DNA from: Nymphaea colorata | Taxonomy: Eukaryota; Streptophyta; Magnoliopsida; Nymphaeales; Nymphaeaceae | Length of the DNA: 64,000 nt | NCBI RefSeq assembly: GCF_008831285.2 | Contig: NC_045142.1 | Span: 6,271,501-6,335,500, forward strand | Direction of reading: 5' to 3' | Part shown: positions 11,421-36,600 of the stretch, piece after piece | Layout of the letters: every line of letters starts with the position of its first letter | How positions within the stretch are numbered: the first letter of the stretch is position 1 | The notes under the pieces: generated by a model | Seen by the model: the letters and a program-made list of their open reading frames with translations, nothing else | Databases searched by the model: none | Told to the model about the DNA's origin: nothing | Program-made: the position numbers and the translations under genes

Positions 11421-12300
11421 GTCAGTGATGTTGAAGCGTGGAGCCTATCTATACTTATACTTAGTAGGCTTCTATAATTTTAGTGGATCCAATTTCATGA
11501 CAAAGACTTTTATGTAATTTTGTATTTAATATGCTTTTGATTTTTTGATATAGTGAACAAGAAACCTGTGCAGCCATGGATTATCTCCAAACCAAGTAAA
11601 AAGTGTTTTTTTTTCTTTTCCTCGTCCTCATTTCTTCTCTTGGTATCGTGAATAAAAAGAAAAAAAAAATGCTCCGTTCCTAACAAGTTATCTTTTGTTA
11701 AAGATACTGAAAGAGCATCTAATTATTTATTTATGTGGCCTTCTCTAGAATGTTGGTCATCACATTTTCGGTTCTCTTGTTAAACCATCTAGGACAGTAT
11801 GATTGAAGAATAAGCACATTTGGTTGGTTCAACATGAGATATGATCCCATTATCCCTATCTCTTAACTTTATCTATTCTTTTATTCTGCTTGCTTTAGGG
11901 TCACATGATTGAGAATTGTTTTGATCACTTAGAACCTTACATTGATGTGATTTGCAGATATAATTTCTTTTTAGTCGCAATCACAGCACGAATCATTTCT
12001 TAGTAACTGAAAGAAGTTGGAAGGCCTTTTTAACTTTTTATTGTAAACAAACATTGTTTTTGGCATGAAAATAAAACGTGTCCTTTCTGTTCATTCCAAT
12101 CAAATCAGTGTATGTTAAATTCATTTGAGGGGTTGATTTTGAATGACAACATATATATATATATATTCATTCTCCCTCTTTTCCTTTGTAGGAGTTAATG
12201 GTATAGAACATCAAAATAGAAATTGACTGCCTACCAACCCTTTTCAAGACTGGATCAATAATATGTCTGCCATGAATCAAACATTTAATTTCCCATTAAG

Positions 12301-12410
12301 TAGGGCTGCACAACGAGCCGAGCCAACTCGAACTGACTCGAACTCACTCGAAAAAACTCGTCAACGAGCCAAGTTCGAGCTTACAAATTTTATACTTTAT
12401 TGCCAAAACT
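12301..12410. mobile_element. One end of a GAGCTCGA-type element (tagggctgcacaacgag)
   Basis: Starts with tagggctgcacaacgag followed by repeats of actcgaact. The same end appears inverted at 53091-53105 (gttgtgcagccctag) and in diverged form at 16337. Only this terminus is clear; the other end near 12.5 kb is not identifiable. Confidence 0.45.
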
Positions 12411-13356
12411 GCTTCAACGAATCACCAGTTTTAATTTTTAAGGTAAAAACAAATTTTTACAAGTTACACGAACTAATGCTTACACAAATTACAAAATTTG
12501 GACTAAGAATGTGAATTGCATATTTCCAAATCCACGCTAAATGTTGAAGCTGATCTAATATTTGAATCTAGTTTCATTGGAAGTCCAGCATGAAGGCTGT
12601 TGCCGGTGTCGGTGGTGGTTTGATAGATCGAATTTTGTTTGGAACAAAATCAAGAATTAATTCTTAGAAAAAACAGAACCATAAATGTAACTTTGGTGAC
12701 TCCAAGCTTAAAAGCAAATGGACTCTTGAATCAGTCCTCCTTCAAACGCGTGACAAAAAAACCTTTTTGAGGATAAAGACAAAAATCATCTTGGTGTAGA
12801 TCTTTCTAATATGAAAGGCTAAGAGAAAATCAAAGAGAAAAAAGAGATATGATATTTTAATAATTTATCAATAATTAACAACATTTCCTCTTTCATTTTC
12901 TCTCAGCTTTTCATCTTGAAAATATCAACCCCGAAGATGATTTTTTATGGGCCTACACTTACCTTACCTAAAAGATGGTAAGGAATAAAAAACAGACCTC
13001 TTATATTGGTGTTAAATAGTGTTTTAAACAAAATGTGAACATCTTAAGTGTTTATAAACCCTAGTTTAATATGAAACATGCTTTAGTTCACGTCATTTTT
13101 TGTAAAAAAAAAAAGAAATTAACGTCTCTATTATCAAAATTTTGATGTAATAGGAATTATTCATTTTTTATTATTGAAAAAACATTATTATGGTAAGAAA
13201 ATTATTAAATTAACATATTTTTCTCACCAAATCACTCTTATGATTAAGATTGTGAAAAAATTATTTTAATAATTAATTTTAATGGTATAATTTTGTTTCT
13301 TACTCAAACTCACTCCCTCTCTCTCTCTTTCTTTCTCTCTCCACACACTTACACAC

Positions 13357-13426
<70 letters not shown>
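13357..13426. repeat. Composite (TA)n(GA)n microsatellite
   Basis: A (TA)n run at about 13357-13376 passes directly into (GA)n to 13426. It is preceded by a CT-rich stretch at 13312-13341. Confidence 0.9.
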
Positions 13427-13431
<5 letters not shown>

Positions 13432-13752
13432 TTTGCATATATCATTTTTTTTTTCCACATTCTCGATTTGTTTCGTACTTTCATTTTTTGTCGTAAAAAA
13501 ATGATTTATATATTGCAAGTGGGGGAGAAGGTGCTCGATGATTACGGGGAGCGTGGGCCCCAGCACGTGAAACCGAGCCTTCCATCCACAGTAGTGCAGA
13601 ACAGCTGGCATCGAGCTGTGTTGCTGACGGTAAGTGGATGACGTGAGCAACATCCCATGTCATCCACAACGTCATGATGACGTCATCCACAGTTTTTTAA
13701 TTTTATTTTAATTAGAAATTCTTGGGGTGCTCCGAGAAATGAAGGAAGAACT

Positions 13753-13920
13753 TCTAGAGTTTATGATTAATGATTTGCAGTTACTGGATAATGTAATTTT
13801 TATCATGTAAATAACAAAAACTTTTTTTTTTTTTTTGGCGAGAAATGAATGTCTAGAGTTGATGATTAGTTATTGCGGTTAATGGACAATGCAATTTTTA
13901 TCATGTAAATAACAAAAAAT
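13753..13920. repeat. Diverged tandem duplication, period about 99 bases
   Basis: The block from tctagagtttatgattaatg at 13753 recurs at 13852 with substitutions. Both copies end in the identical sequence atttttatcatgtaaataac. A T-homopolymer separates them. Confidence 0.75.
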
Positions 13921-14989
13921 GTTAGCTTCTTGTGAATTAATGGTCTCTCTCTCTCTCTCTAACGCTTATTACAGAGCAAAAAATCAAGGCTGCAGTTTGG
14001 TGGTGGTCACACGCAAAATTCCATGGATGAAAATTTATGGATTTTAATCCACGGATTAATTACCAAGAGATAAACATCACATGCTAGACAACATTACATA
14101 TGCTTCTTTTACTTCATTGCTTTTATCAGTTATATGGAACCGTGGACATTTGCATGATGCTGTCTATTAACTTACTCCCATAAGCATAAGCAGTGCGGTG
14201 AATAATATTTCAGTTGGATACACTGCAGGAGAGTAAACTAAGTAAGTGAAAACTAGGTCCAAAGTTATGCTCAGAGTTCTTAACACTCTTCAGCCGTTGA
14301 GGAGAAGAAAGATCATTTCCATGCACTTTGATTTTAATTTACAATTATTTTAAATTTTGAAAAGAAATTTAATCAAAGTCTGGGTTATTGCAGCATTCGT
14401 TTCAGAGTCGGCTCAACACTCAGAATAAAAATACTAGATTCTCATCGCAACATGGTGGAATGTGGGGACAACCAGAAATGATGTGTTACTTTCAATGAAG
14501 GATTCGCTTGGGAGGACTAATACTCCCCATTTGTTTCAAGAATTGAATATGCATAAAAGCTTACATAAGTTCTCAAAATAAATGTACATAAAAATGAATC
14601 ATTCATCGTACAACATCGATTAGATGGCTGGGTCACTCTAAAAAAACTAGAGTCACTGTTCAATTTTGTAACTATATTTTGAGGATTTTCAAATCAAATC
14701 AAGTATGGTTTCAATGGGTATTATCGATTACATTTGATGAAAAATTTTGTTTTCAAAATCTATCGAGAATTCAGATTTGAACTTGTAATTCACATTTGAG
14801 CCAAGTATGTAATTTGGATCATCAAACAACGCACCAAATTCAGAGATGCAACCTAAAAGTGATACGATTTTGATAATTTCTACGTTAATCTAAATGCTAT
14901 TCATTTATAGCAAAATGAAGAGCAGCTCTGTGTGTGTGTGTGTATGTATCAACCTGACTCAATCCTGAGCTTGATCCCTTGGTCCGTGA

Positions 14990-15370
14990 AATCCCAACCT
15001 ACCTCCTAACAGTTGCAGTTTTAACCCAAAAAAAGGCTAAGAACCATGACAAGCAATAGCTTTAACAACCTTCTTTACAAACCCTTGAAGATTTAGATTA
15101 AACTTTTGAGTGTTTTAATCCACCCAATTGATGCACACGTGTCCATGCATGTGAGATCTCAAGTTCAAATGTTGAACCGCGTGTAGCGACCCAACCTATT
15201 TATAGGCTCGAGTCCCTAGTTCGACAGATCGCAACCCGCCCCCTATCAGTTTCGGTTTCAGCAAGAACTGTGATAACCAATCACTTTAAAAACCCTTTTA
15301 CAAGCTCTTGAAGATCTCTTACAATCTTCAAAATGAGACTAAACTTTTGGAGTGTTATAATGTATGTGTA
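14990..15370. repeat. Pair of diverged direct repeats, LTR-like
   Basis: Two blocks (about 14990-15125 and 15235-15365) share an ordered set of words: a cctaacagttgcagttt / ccctatcagtttcggttt segment, an aagaac...aaccatgac / aactgtgataacc segment, ...aacccttgaagat / ...agctcttgaagat, and a shared taaacttttgagtgtt / taaacttttggagtgtt end. This may be an internal duplication in a degraded LTR or other transposon remnant. Confidence 0.5.
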
Positions 15371-16336
15371 CGTGAGAGAGAAAGAGAGAGAAAGGTTGCA
15401 ACAATGAGAGGAAAGCATGATCAAATTCTTCACGTAAATTGAGACTGTTTGATTTATTTTTATAGGACGGTCTCAAACACAAGGGTTTGATGTAGTTGTC
15501 AAAGTCAAAGAAAGTTCCGACCAAGGTCTGCATGTGGGTTAGGCCCTCATCTTTTATTGGTATATACGAGACCACTTAGATAAGATAAAAAAACAAGACC
15601 TATTAAAATTAATTATTAAAATATTTGTTTACAATCTAACCACATAAATATGATCTTAAAGAGTAAAAATGATAAACATATACTAAGTTACATTTTGTTT
15701 AACTCTAATAATGTTTTTAATAATAAAATATAAGCATTTCTTTTGACATCAAATTTTGATAGTAAAAAGGTCAATTGTTCACCAAATTAACTTGAACTAA
15801 AAACATAATTTACGTTAAATTAGTATTTACAAACATATCAGAAGCTTCACATTTTGTTTATCTTTAAGCACAAATTTAAGAGGTCTGGTATTATATATAT
15901 ATACACATTCAACAAATCGTTCTTTTTCTTGTTATTCCTTACATACGGACTATGCAGTTCAATCCATAGCTTAGAACCAATCTTGCCACACCATTAGTTT
16001 AAATATTTTGAATAGGAACTTAGAAGCTAAAAGATACAAGCGTCAATCGCCAATTACTCAGTTACAATTGGACAGAGATGAATTTAATTATCAACTACCC
16101 ATAGGGATGTCAATTAATCCGAGTTGGATCTGATATTCAATCAAATTGGATTGACATTCAGTCGGGGACTGCTTAAAAAAAAAAAAAAAGAATGCTAAAA
16201 AATTTAACATCTGAAGAAGAAAATTGAGTAGATTCAAATTTGAAAAATGGCATTCAATTGGATTCGGATTCAGATTCTGATTGAATTTAAATAAATAATT
16301 TGGAGTCAGATTCGAATTCAGTTTACACAATGAGTT

Positions 16337-16770
16337 GGGCTGCACAATGAGTTGAGCCAACTTAGGATCGATTCAAGCTTGCTTACAAACAGTTGACTTA
16401 AGATTCTTGAGCTCAAGTTTAAATTTGCACTCGAAACATTAAACGAATTGAGTTCTAGTTGTAAGAACTCATGCTCATATCATGCATGAGACATTTTCTG
16501 TTTATGGGATATTTGGATGCAAAATACGGGCATTCTTTATTTGAAATTTCTATAAGATGGTCCTTCATAGCTGAATTTGTTAAAAAAACGAGTTAATTAA
16601 ACTAATTAAAAGAAATGAAGCAGGTTAACATAAACAAGTTGAGCTCAAGCTTGACACTGTGTTGCCGTGCCAAGCTTTAGCCTGGAGCTCGACTCGAGTT
16701 TGAGGTGAGCTCGAGCTCAAGGTTTTTGAGTAAAGTCAAACTCGAGCTTAACTCAACTCGTGTGCAACCT
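16337..16770. mobile_element. MITE with about 20-bp terminal inverted repeats
   Basis: The left end gggctgcacaatgagttgag pairs with the right end, whose reverse complement is aggttgcacacgagttgag: about 17 of 20 positions with one gap. The inside is rich in gagctcgagctcaag words but has no open frame. The element is about 434 bases long and belongs to the dispersed family also seen at 7.2, 12.3, 52.1 and 52.8 kb. No target duplication was resolved. Confidence 0.65.
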
Positions 16771-17144
16771 TAGCCAAAAGGGATTGTGTGACTCGCACTC
16801 AGTTTTTGAAAAGTTGAAATTTAGCATATAAAATTTCCAAAAAGTTTGATTTGACTCCTGTAATATTTTTGAAAATTATATAGCAGCCTCCGTTAAGAGA
16901 TCTAGACCGGGTTCAAATCAAACAACAAAGTTAAAGATAAGCAATCTCTAATAAAATTCTAAATGAAAAAAAAAAAAAATCCTATCCTCTCTGGATCGGA
17001 GATAGCTCCGGTCTGAGGTCGCTCTCTTCACATTGCTCGATTTTGAACCATTGAGATGAATTATTAGACAACATATTAATAACAACCAACAGTTGAATTG
17101 TCAATTGGGCACATTATTTCTACAAGTACGACAACGAGTAGTTG

Positions 17145-17220
<76 letters not shown>

Positions 17221-17585
17221 CACAATTTGGAATAAAAATATAAGTAGTTGTAATCTTTCTTTAAAACAAAATTCGTTGAATAAGAATATTGGAGAGTAGA
17301 GAAAAATATAAATCCTTGCACGCAAGCTCATTCCAAGGTTGGTATGGCTCAGATTTAGTCGTACTCTCGGCAGCTTAAGTCTTTTTGAAAACCAACTTAA
17401 ATTTAAAAGCCCTGTTCCCTTCATGGCTTAAGTGCGATTCTATTGATCAACACCTTATTAAAAAAAAACTTTTAGGTTAAATATACCTATTGAAAGTAAC
17501 TGTTGTTTATAAAAGGAAAGGGTTATAGTATATCGAGATGCAAAGCATGAGTCACTGTCACTCCCCATGACAAAATAGAGTTTTG

Positions 17586-17617
<32 letters not shown>

Positions 17618-19650
17618 TTCCAAGGACTTCAAAATTCTCCTTAACTAGTGTTAAAATTAAAATTAAGAAATAAATAGCAACAACTAGTACCTTAAGTTGA
17701 GTCAAGTCCTGGATCACAATCTCCATTGTTGTTGCTCGAGTCTACTTTTTTCCGGCCAATTGGAGCTCAGTCAAGCCAGTTGGCAACCGTCTCCGTCAAC
17801 TTAACGAAGCTCAATCTTTTACATTCAGTCAAAGGCTCTCATCAATCAAGTTTTGTCTGTTGAGCCCACTAGTTAAGTCTGGTTCTGTAATTGATCATGA
17901 CAGCAAGCTGTGTCTATGAGCCCGGTCCTTACGCTGTTGTGCCTGGGATGACTCAAAAGGACCAGGTGGGTCAAGTCAACGGGCTATTTTATTTTAAATT
18001 GTTGCACATAAAAATGTGTATTAGTCCTGTGACCATTTAAGAGAATTCTGTCCCTCACTCAAACATTTGATGTGATACATTGAATTACATGTGTGAAGTG
18101 AGAAATCCGATCAGTAGTGTGATGACTTTAATTTTTTAGAGTTACCCAGCTATCCAATATGTGCCAATTGATTTAATATGATGAAAGATTAAGAAAAAAA
18201 TAAAAAATGTGATTGATATTTTTGTTATTTAATATTAACTTTTTTATTTTTTATTTTTTTTATCCACCAAATATCTATTTTAGATGAACAAATTATTGCG
18301 TGACTTTAGATAACTAAGGTCATCCTTCACCCACTCGAATATATATATATATACTTTCATTATATTAAGCCATTGAAGTAATGGATACAAGGAGAATCGA
18401 GTGAGTGCCCGTTGAACATGAGGCTGTCCGAGGTAATGCATGAATTGACAATGACGGATTATTTTTGTGTTAATAAACAAAATTATTAGATCTTTAAAAT
18501 AAGAAATTAAGTATATATATATATATATAAACTAATGAGGACAAGGCATGTGGGCAAAGCCGCAACGGGCTGGTGCCGATAAGATATGTATCGGCCAAAA
18601 AAAAAAGAAAAAAAAGAAAAAGAAAAAGAGGAATTAATGGGAACCGGATCTCTGTAATGAACCGAATCAGTTTTGGCGGCCATTGAATTCGAATTGACCT
18701 TTCAGACCAGGACACCTATCGACTGTCGACTCATAAAAACGAAAAGAAGAAATTAATTTTTACTTGAGGGATTACCGTTTGCTCATAAACGAAAATAAGG
18801 GCCCCAACTTTTCCTATTTGATCCATCGTGCTAGAAATAGTTTCCACTTAAATTTAGACCGTTTTCAATTTTCGCTTAAATTTTGGTTTTACATTATATT
18901 TAAAATTTTAAAGCTCCAAAGCATAAACTATTGTTGTGCAATTGCAACTTTGCATCTAACCTTCTTTACAATTTTTTGGATTCATAATTCGGCTTTAGCA
19001 CTAGCTATACTCTTTATCAATACTATAATTTTCCCTTTAATGATTAATCTTTACTAAAGATGGCTGCTGAAACATTATTGTTGTTGAGTTGTTAATTATT
19101 GGTTTGCTTGTTAAAATGAGGATATGAGATGTTGATAACTTGATCTTCGTCTATTAGTCCATTCAATAGTTGAACACTTGACATTTAATTATGTAGGAAT
19201 ATATAACTGTAGATAGCCTATTGATCAATAATCGAATTTTTTTGTGAGCAAATAAAAAAAGACTAGCTATTGTATGACTCTACTTCATGCTATTGGCCTT
19301 GTTTATCAAGTGTATAAGTAATTAGATTATTTTATAACTTTATTTATGCTTAAACAATAATTTGTGAGTTGTTTTTCCTTTGAAAGTAAAAGCTCTCTCT
19401 TGAATTGCGGGTCTCTAGAGTCACTAGGTTATAAAACATTACTTTTAACTTCAGTTAGGATAATGATAAAAATGATCATGATGGGTTTCTTCTTCAGAAG
19501 GAATATACAAAAGGAGAAAGAAAAGAATTATTGCAAAATACCCGTAATAATTTAATCAAAGGCTCCTTTCAGCAGTTGTCAACAACGGTGTTGTTTTCAC
19601 TAAGAAAAAAAGATACGAGTGTATTTGAATTATGTAAAACTTAAGCCTTA
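16771..19650. other. Intergenic DNA upstream of the MAP kinase gene
   Basis: AT-rich, no supported gene. It includes the long (TA)n at 17146-17219, (TA)n at 17586-17612, and shorter runs near 18340 and 18513-18528. Confidence 0.45.
17146..17219. repeat. (TA)n microsatellite, about 37 units
   Basis: An uninterrupted AT alternation of roughly 74 bases, the longest perfect dinucleotide run in the window. Such runs can form cruciforms and are usually length-polymorphic. Confidence 0.95.
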
Positions 19651-19886
19651 AAATGAGAACTTGTATGAGAGAAGAGAGGCATCAACGGCAAAAGTCGATA
19701 GAGATGGAAAGGGGGATTTTCCTGGTAAGAAAAGTCGGAGTATTGACCGTTGATTCGATTTCACGACACGGAGTTCTTGTTTTGACCGTTCATTCTTTCT
19801 GCCACGGCGGATTTCTTCTCCACCGGCTGCCTTTTCTCTTTCCCTTCGCTTGGCAAACAGTCAATGGTGAGTCTGAATTAGAATCC

Positions 19887-19968
19887 ATGGATCTTTCGTC
19901 CCTCGTGCCCCCGGGCGGCTAGATTTTACGGGTTCCTCCTTAATTCCGAAATGAGTCGCGGCGTATAA
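19887..19968 (+). promoter_or_regulatory. Candidate upstream ORFs in the MAP kinase 5' leader
   Basis: Two short complete ORFs precede the kinase ATG: 19887-19922 (11 codons plus stop, MDLSSLVPPGG) and 19951-19968 (5 codons plus stop, MSRGV). If the leader is transcribed and unspliced here, they could lower translation of the kinase. The transcription start is unknown, so this is inference. Confidence 0.3.
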
Positions 19969-20033
19969 GCGGATAGCTCGTGGTGGTAGTCTCCCTCCCA
20001 GATCATCCATTCTGTAGCAGAGAGCAGGAAGAC

Positions 20034-31753
<11,720 letters not shown>

Positions 31754-33671
31754 TGAGTGTGCTCTTGTCCTCATGCCTTTTTTCATGTGTTCTATAAATC
31801 CTCTGGATTGGGAACAAAGTGTTGCACATGACTGTAGCTCTGTACATGTTCAGTCTGCAAAATATTGCCAAGCAACGAAGTTAAACATTATTTATTTAAG
31901 GGTTGTGGGGTTCTTGTATTTTATCAAATTATTTGCTCTCTTTTTCTCTTTCCTTCTCTCTTCAAACTCTATTTCTCATTTTTTCCTTCCTAACTCCTTG
32001 TTAGGAAGAGGCAGTAATGTTATTTAGGTGATCTCTCTCTCTCTTTCTGAATGTGGATGTGTCGTGTGCGGAGAATCTGATGAAATTAATCTCTTGCGTA
32101 TGAAGCTTCATAGACTTATGGACTCTCGTTCCAGCTTGTCATAACTCCTGACCCAAAGTGTGGGAGACTACCACTCCCTTTTCCTGTAATAAGGGGAACA
32201 TCCGAGGGATTTTTTTTTTTTTTTGAGATGCACGGAACTTCCATGGGTGCATCTCTATCATGTCCTGTTTTGGTTCTCTCAATGTAAAACCTTCTTCCTT
32301 ACCAAGAAAGCCTTTTCATTGCTTTAGTCTAGTTGTCATAAACTAAATGTATCGGCCAATGAACTGTTGACCTTTTTTCACCTGACATCCTTAAGTGAGC
32401 CCATTCGACCAGGTATCTCGCCCTTCTACGCCGAAAACTACTGGGCATTAGGACTTGTGCATGGTTGGGATCTCGTAGGGGATTGTGCCTGCAGAATTTG
32501 AACTCTATGTTTTTCTGACAGACGAAGCTCCATCCACTGCTTCAACACACTTGGGGTTGATGAATGGGAATTTACTGCCTCCTGTTTCTGTTCTACCGTG
32601 CAAAATGCTCTAGATGCCACGTTTTTGCCCATGACTTCGCGTGTTATCTTGTTTAAAAGCTCGGAAGAGAGAAAATATGCCAATAATCAATCTGATTTCA
32701 GAATTAATCAATCTACAAGTAGTACCAGGGCTTTACAGACTCGTGGTTGGTAAATATGTCGGTGGTGTGAAATGTCATCTATATCTAATTTTGACAAAAA
32801 AAAAATTAATCAACTAGCTGCGAAAATTTACTGTTTCAATTCTGCCCTGGCGATCTACGGGGTTTAAAATGTGCCGTAATTTGGCACTATGATTCGCATC
32901 GAGTTCATAACCTTCAGACAATTTGTGCCTAGTGCTTACTGTTTCTGAACAACAAATAGTTCACTAATGACGAAACAATTACTGCTTTGAGAATTAAAAT
33001 AAATGTTTATCTGCTGCGCAAGCCAAGAATGGGTATACCTCCATGGCATGTAAAGGGAAATTTACTCTTGATGGTACTGAAGCACAAGAAAGCGTTGACT
33101 TGAACTAAATGCATAAGGTGTGTTTTGCATGGTTATTTACTAAAAGTGCATCTTTAAAAATAATGGCATTAGCATTGCCAATAACCCAACCTTAGAAAAC
33201 CTACTCAAAGGATCCAGGAATCATATGATCCGACACAACTTAAAGAGGAAAAAATAGCTCGACCTCAGCAGGTACAACTTCTCGCAGAGATAATTTTCCC
33301 AAATTTTTCTGAGAAATTTCTCCTGCACACAAAAACACCCAAGGAAAAATCCGCACAAGAGGAAGTTACTTTAGACAGTGACGAGATCAGGGTTCAACGA
33401 AAAGCTGCACTCTGGTACCAGTCTAACAAGAGCATCCACATGCACTTATTAGTGATTTTACCACAACACTGATCACTGGTCAGCCTACAGAAGATGCCCA
33501 ACATAGTAGGAACAGTTCACCAAAAATTGTTGACCCCAACAAGATTTATGACCAAGTGATATATCCGACCAAGTGATATATCCAAGAGAACGCAATAAGG
33601 TCATGATCACCGACAAAGATGCCTCACATTTTCATCTTGTTGAAGACAAAGGACTGCTGCCACAAGCAGAA
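31754..33671. other. Interval between converging MAP kinase and CCCH genes
   Basis: About 1.9 kb separating the two stop codons. It should hold both 3' UTRs and polyadenylation signals. CT-rich stretches (32030-32046), a T-run near 32210-32224 and a short direct repeat around 33555-33582 (accaagtgatatatcc twice) are visible. No additional gene is supported. Confidence 0.5.
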
Positions 33672-36600
33672 TTAAGTCGATTCTTCTCTGCCTGGTTCAC
33701 GAATCTGTATTGAAGTTTTTGCAAGGCTGGCTTCAAGTTCATTTAGCTCATCCATATCCAGTTCATCATCATCATCTTCAGGAAGCACATCATCCCCATC
33801 AGCAGTTGATGATGTACTTGGTCCCTCTTCGGATGTACCGTTCTTGACCTGAAGATCCACAAGCGCATTAAAGCATGAACTACATAAAGTAAACGAGCAC
33901 AACATGTGGAGCTCAAGCACCACTCATGATCAAATGGTTTATGAAATAGTTGCAGACAACATCAGTCAGCTAAATGTATCCTTGATTAAATTGACCTAGC
34001 AAGGAACAAACCTGAAAAACATGCAGAATGCCCCTAACCATTAAAAAAGGTGGAACGTGCAAGTAGCAATTGACAATAATTGATGTAGAATATGGGTGGA
34101 CCCATTAGGTCAAGCCAGCTTGAAACAGCTGATGCAGATAATATGTTCCACTACCCACAAGTACAGCATTACTGCCTAGAAGACAACCAATAGACAATTC
34201 AAGAGCCATGCTAATGAGAAAGTCATGATTTATCATTCAATAGTACATTAAGCAATACATGTAGCACCAAAAAGGAAAAAAGAAGCTGCAATCGTACCAA
34301 CAAAATTTGTAAGAGTTCCAACTAAATAACCTTGTCAAAAATTTGAAAAATTTTCACACCTACGTTCTTGATATTTTAAAAAACGCAACAAGCATCTATA
34401 CTCTTAATGATTATCATACCCGTGACTTATTAAAACAAAAAATTACTCATGTTTGTTACTTTTCATTGACCACTTCAACTATATACAATTTTAGATGTAT
34501 TCTCAACTATCTCCATAGTAATTAGGTTTCTTTTTGTAGCTTTACCGCTGATGACACATACCCTGCCAAGTGTACAGCAAGGAGTTTTATTTGACACCAG
34601 ACAAAGATTTGATTGTAGAGAGGATATACATTAAAGCAGCACTGATTAAGGGTTTTTTTTTTTTTTCAGCACGCCATTCCATAAGGACTCAACACATAAA
34701 AATTTCATGGTTTCCTACTCTCGAGCTGTAATGGGCACATGAGAAATTTCTTTTCTCAGAGAAATTCAAAACCCTTAAAGTTCAGGTTAGGTATGGCGAA
34801 TCAAAGTACACATATGATCCAACCCTTTTGCACAAAGTAAATAAACTTTGCAAAGACCAAGAAGCAGCCAATCTTACCGACTCTTCAACTTCATTAGGTT
34901 CTTCTCTCTGATACATCTCATAAGCCTCAGCGTCATCCACAAAGATGCTAGCATCTGCCAGAAACAGTTCACGACCACTACAAGGAAGCACCCATGGAAC
35001 CAAAAAGAATCAGTGACAAACATAGAAATGGCCAAAGGTCATATGCATTGCATGATAGTAAAAGTAACAGGAATAATGAAAAAAGGAAAAGGATCATCAC
35101 CTCATACGATCATTTTTAGCTCTCTCTGCTCGCAAGGCAGCAAGCCCAGCTTCCCGTTCCTCCATCTTTTTCTTTTTCCATTGCATGAACAGGTCCGGTG
35201 TAAGTGGTGTAGAGGTAGTTAATGTTGCACGCTGTTTAGTCCAAAAGAAACCATTGAAGATGATTAACTACATATGTTATTTGACATCTAAAGCAATCAA
35301 TTACTGTCAATATTAAATTTTATCATCAGGAAGGTTATTTTTAATATGTTTACTTAGCATGGAAAAAAGTTCCTTCACTCAAGTTACAATAGATTTAGAC
35401 TTCGAAGTAATTAATGCTCATGAAAGCACATTCAAAATGGAATTTCTATAGCAATGCAACATAAATTGCTATTTCAACAGAAATTGGTAAAGCACACTAT
35501 GATAAACCAACATAAATTCCCAAACTAGCAACCAAATAAAGGAACTTCACCTGGTTTTCAATCTCTTCTTCTACTGATATCTTCTCAGACTCTTCTTCCA
35601 ATAAAGCCTTCATCTGAGATTTCAACACATATCCAGGAGGAAGAGCATGCCTATAATGGCAATCTTTACCACCATTCGGACAAACCCAGAACCAACCATA
35701 CTGCTTCTTTTCAACTGCTTCAAGGAAGTATTTGCAGACCTGCAGAGGATGCTAAGATTGGTCAAAACAATTGTTAAACACAAATGACTAAATGAGCAGT
35801 CAGCTTTTCATTCTAGACTGAGTTAATGCAAAGCTAGAAGTGAATATTTTGTCTCGTTCTAACAGGTGATTACTGGTAATATTGCCATATTCGTTCTTGA
35901 TGAGCATCTAAAAACTGGCAACCCCATAACATTATTGAGGTACCAGGCCCCATGATTCCAATTCTGTAAAACAAATTTCAAACTGAACAATTTGACATAC
36001 ATTGTTATAGTATATACTGTACACTTTGAAAACAGGAAGCTGAGTAAATTCCAGCTTGTCAATCTTCGGTGATCAACCACAATCAAATAAATTCCAATAA
36101 GTTCAGCTGATCAAAACTATTTTCGCATTCCTAATTTTAGTTAGAAACGAAGGTTTATCCTGAGGATTTATTCTTGGGAAAAGCTTCCGTTATGACTCTA
36201 GAGTACCAGAAAGGGAGTTCTGCGGGATTAACCACACTTGTGCTGCTAATGAAAAGATAAGGTCAAGGCTGGTTCAGTCTCTTAGATTTCAATATGGATT
36301 TTTAGCTAACAACCAGGTTGAAACCATTGCTGCTTAGAAAAGGGTGTGGTTGAGCAAGGGGAAGGTGGCTTCTCTAATCACGTGAGTTTTCATAATTTCC
36401 CATACAACCAGTTGCTTTTGTGATGCTTATGGGATTACTCTTTGCATGCAATTCTACAAGTGGTGCCATGAAATCCTTTGCTGTTTCTTTTTTACAAGTT
36501 TATGTGCCATGTACCCATGCTTTGAGCATCAAATCTTGCTAATGGTGGCAGAGACACAAATGAGAACAGCCTTAAGAATTGATCCAAAGAATACACATTC

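Larger units (their letters stand above)
12411..16336. other. Intergenic DNA with microsatellites and short direct repeats
   Basis: No supported gene. It holds a composite microsatellite at 13357-13426, a diverged direct duplication at about 13753-13920, and a second pair of diverged direct repeats at about 14990-15125 and 15235-15365. Open frames across the microsatellite simply translate the repeat. Confidence 0.45.

Noticed and set aside
17093-17424. Open frames rich in IYIYIY
   Set aside because: They are translations of the (TA)n microsatellite.
33555-33582. Short tandem accaagtgatatatcc repeat as a regulatory site
   Set aside because: Only two units, in the likely 3' UTR region, with no known motif; treated as a simple local duplication.
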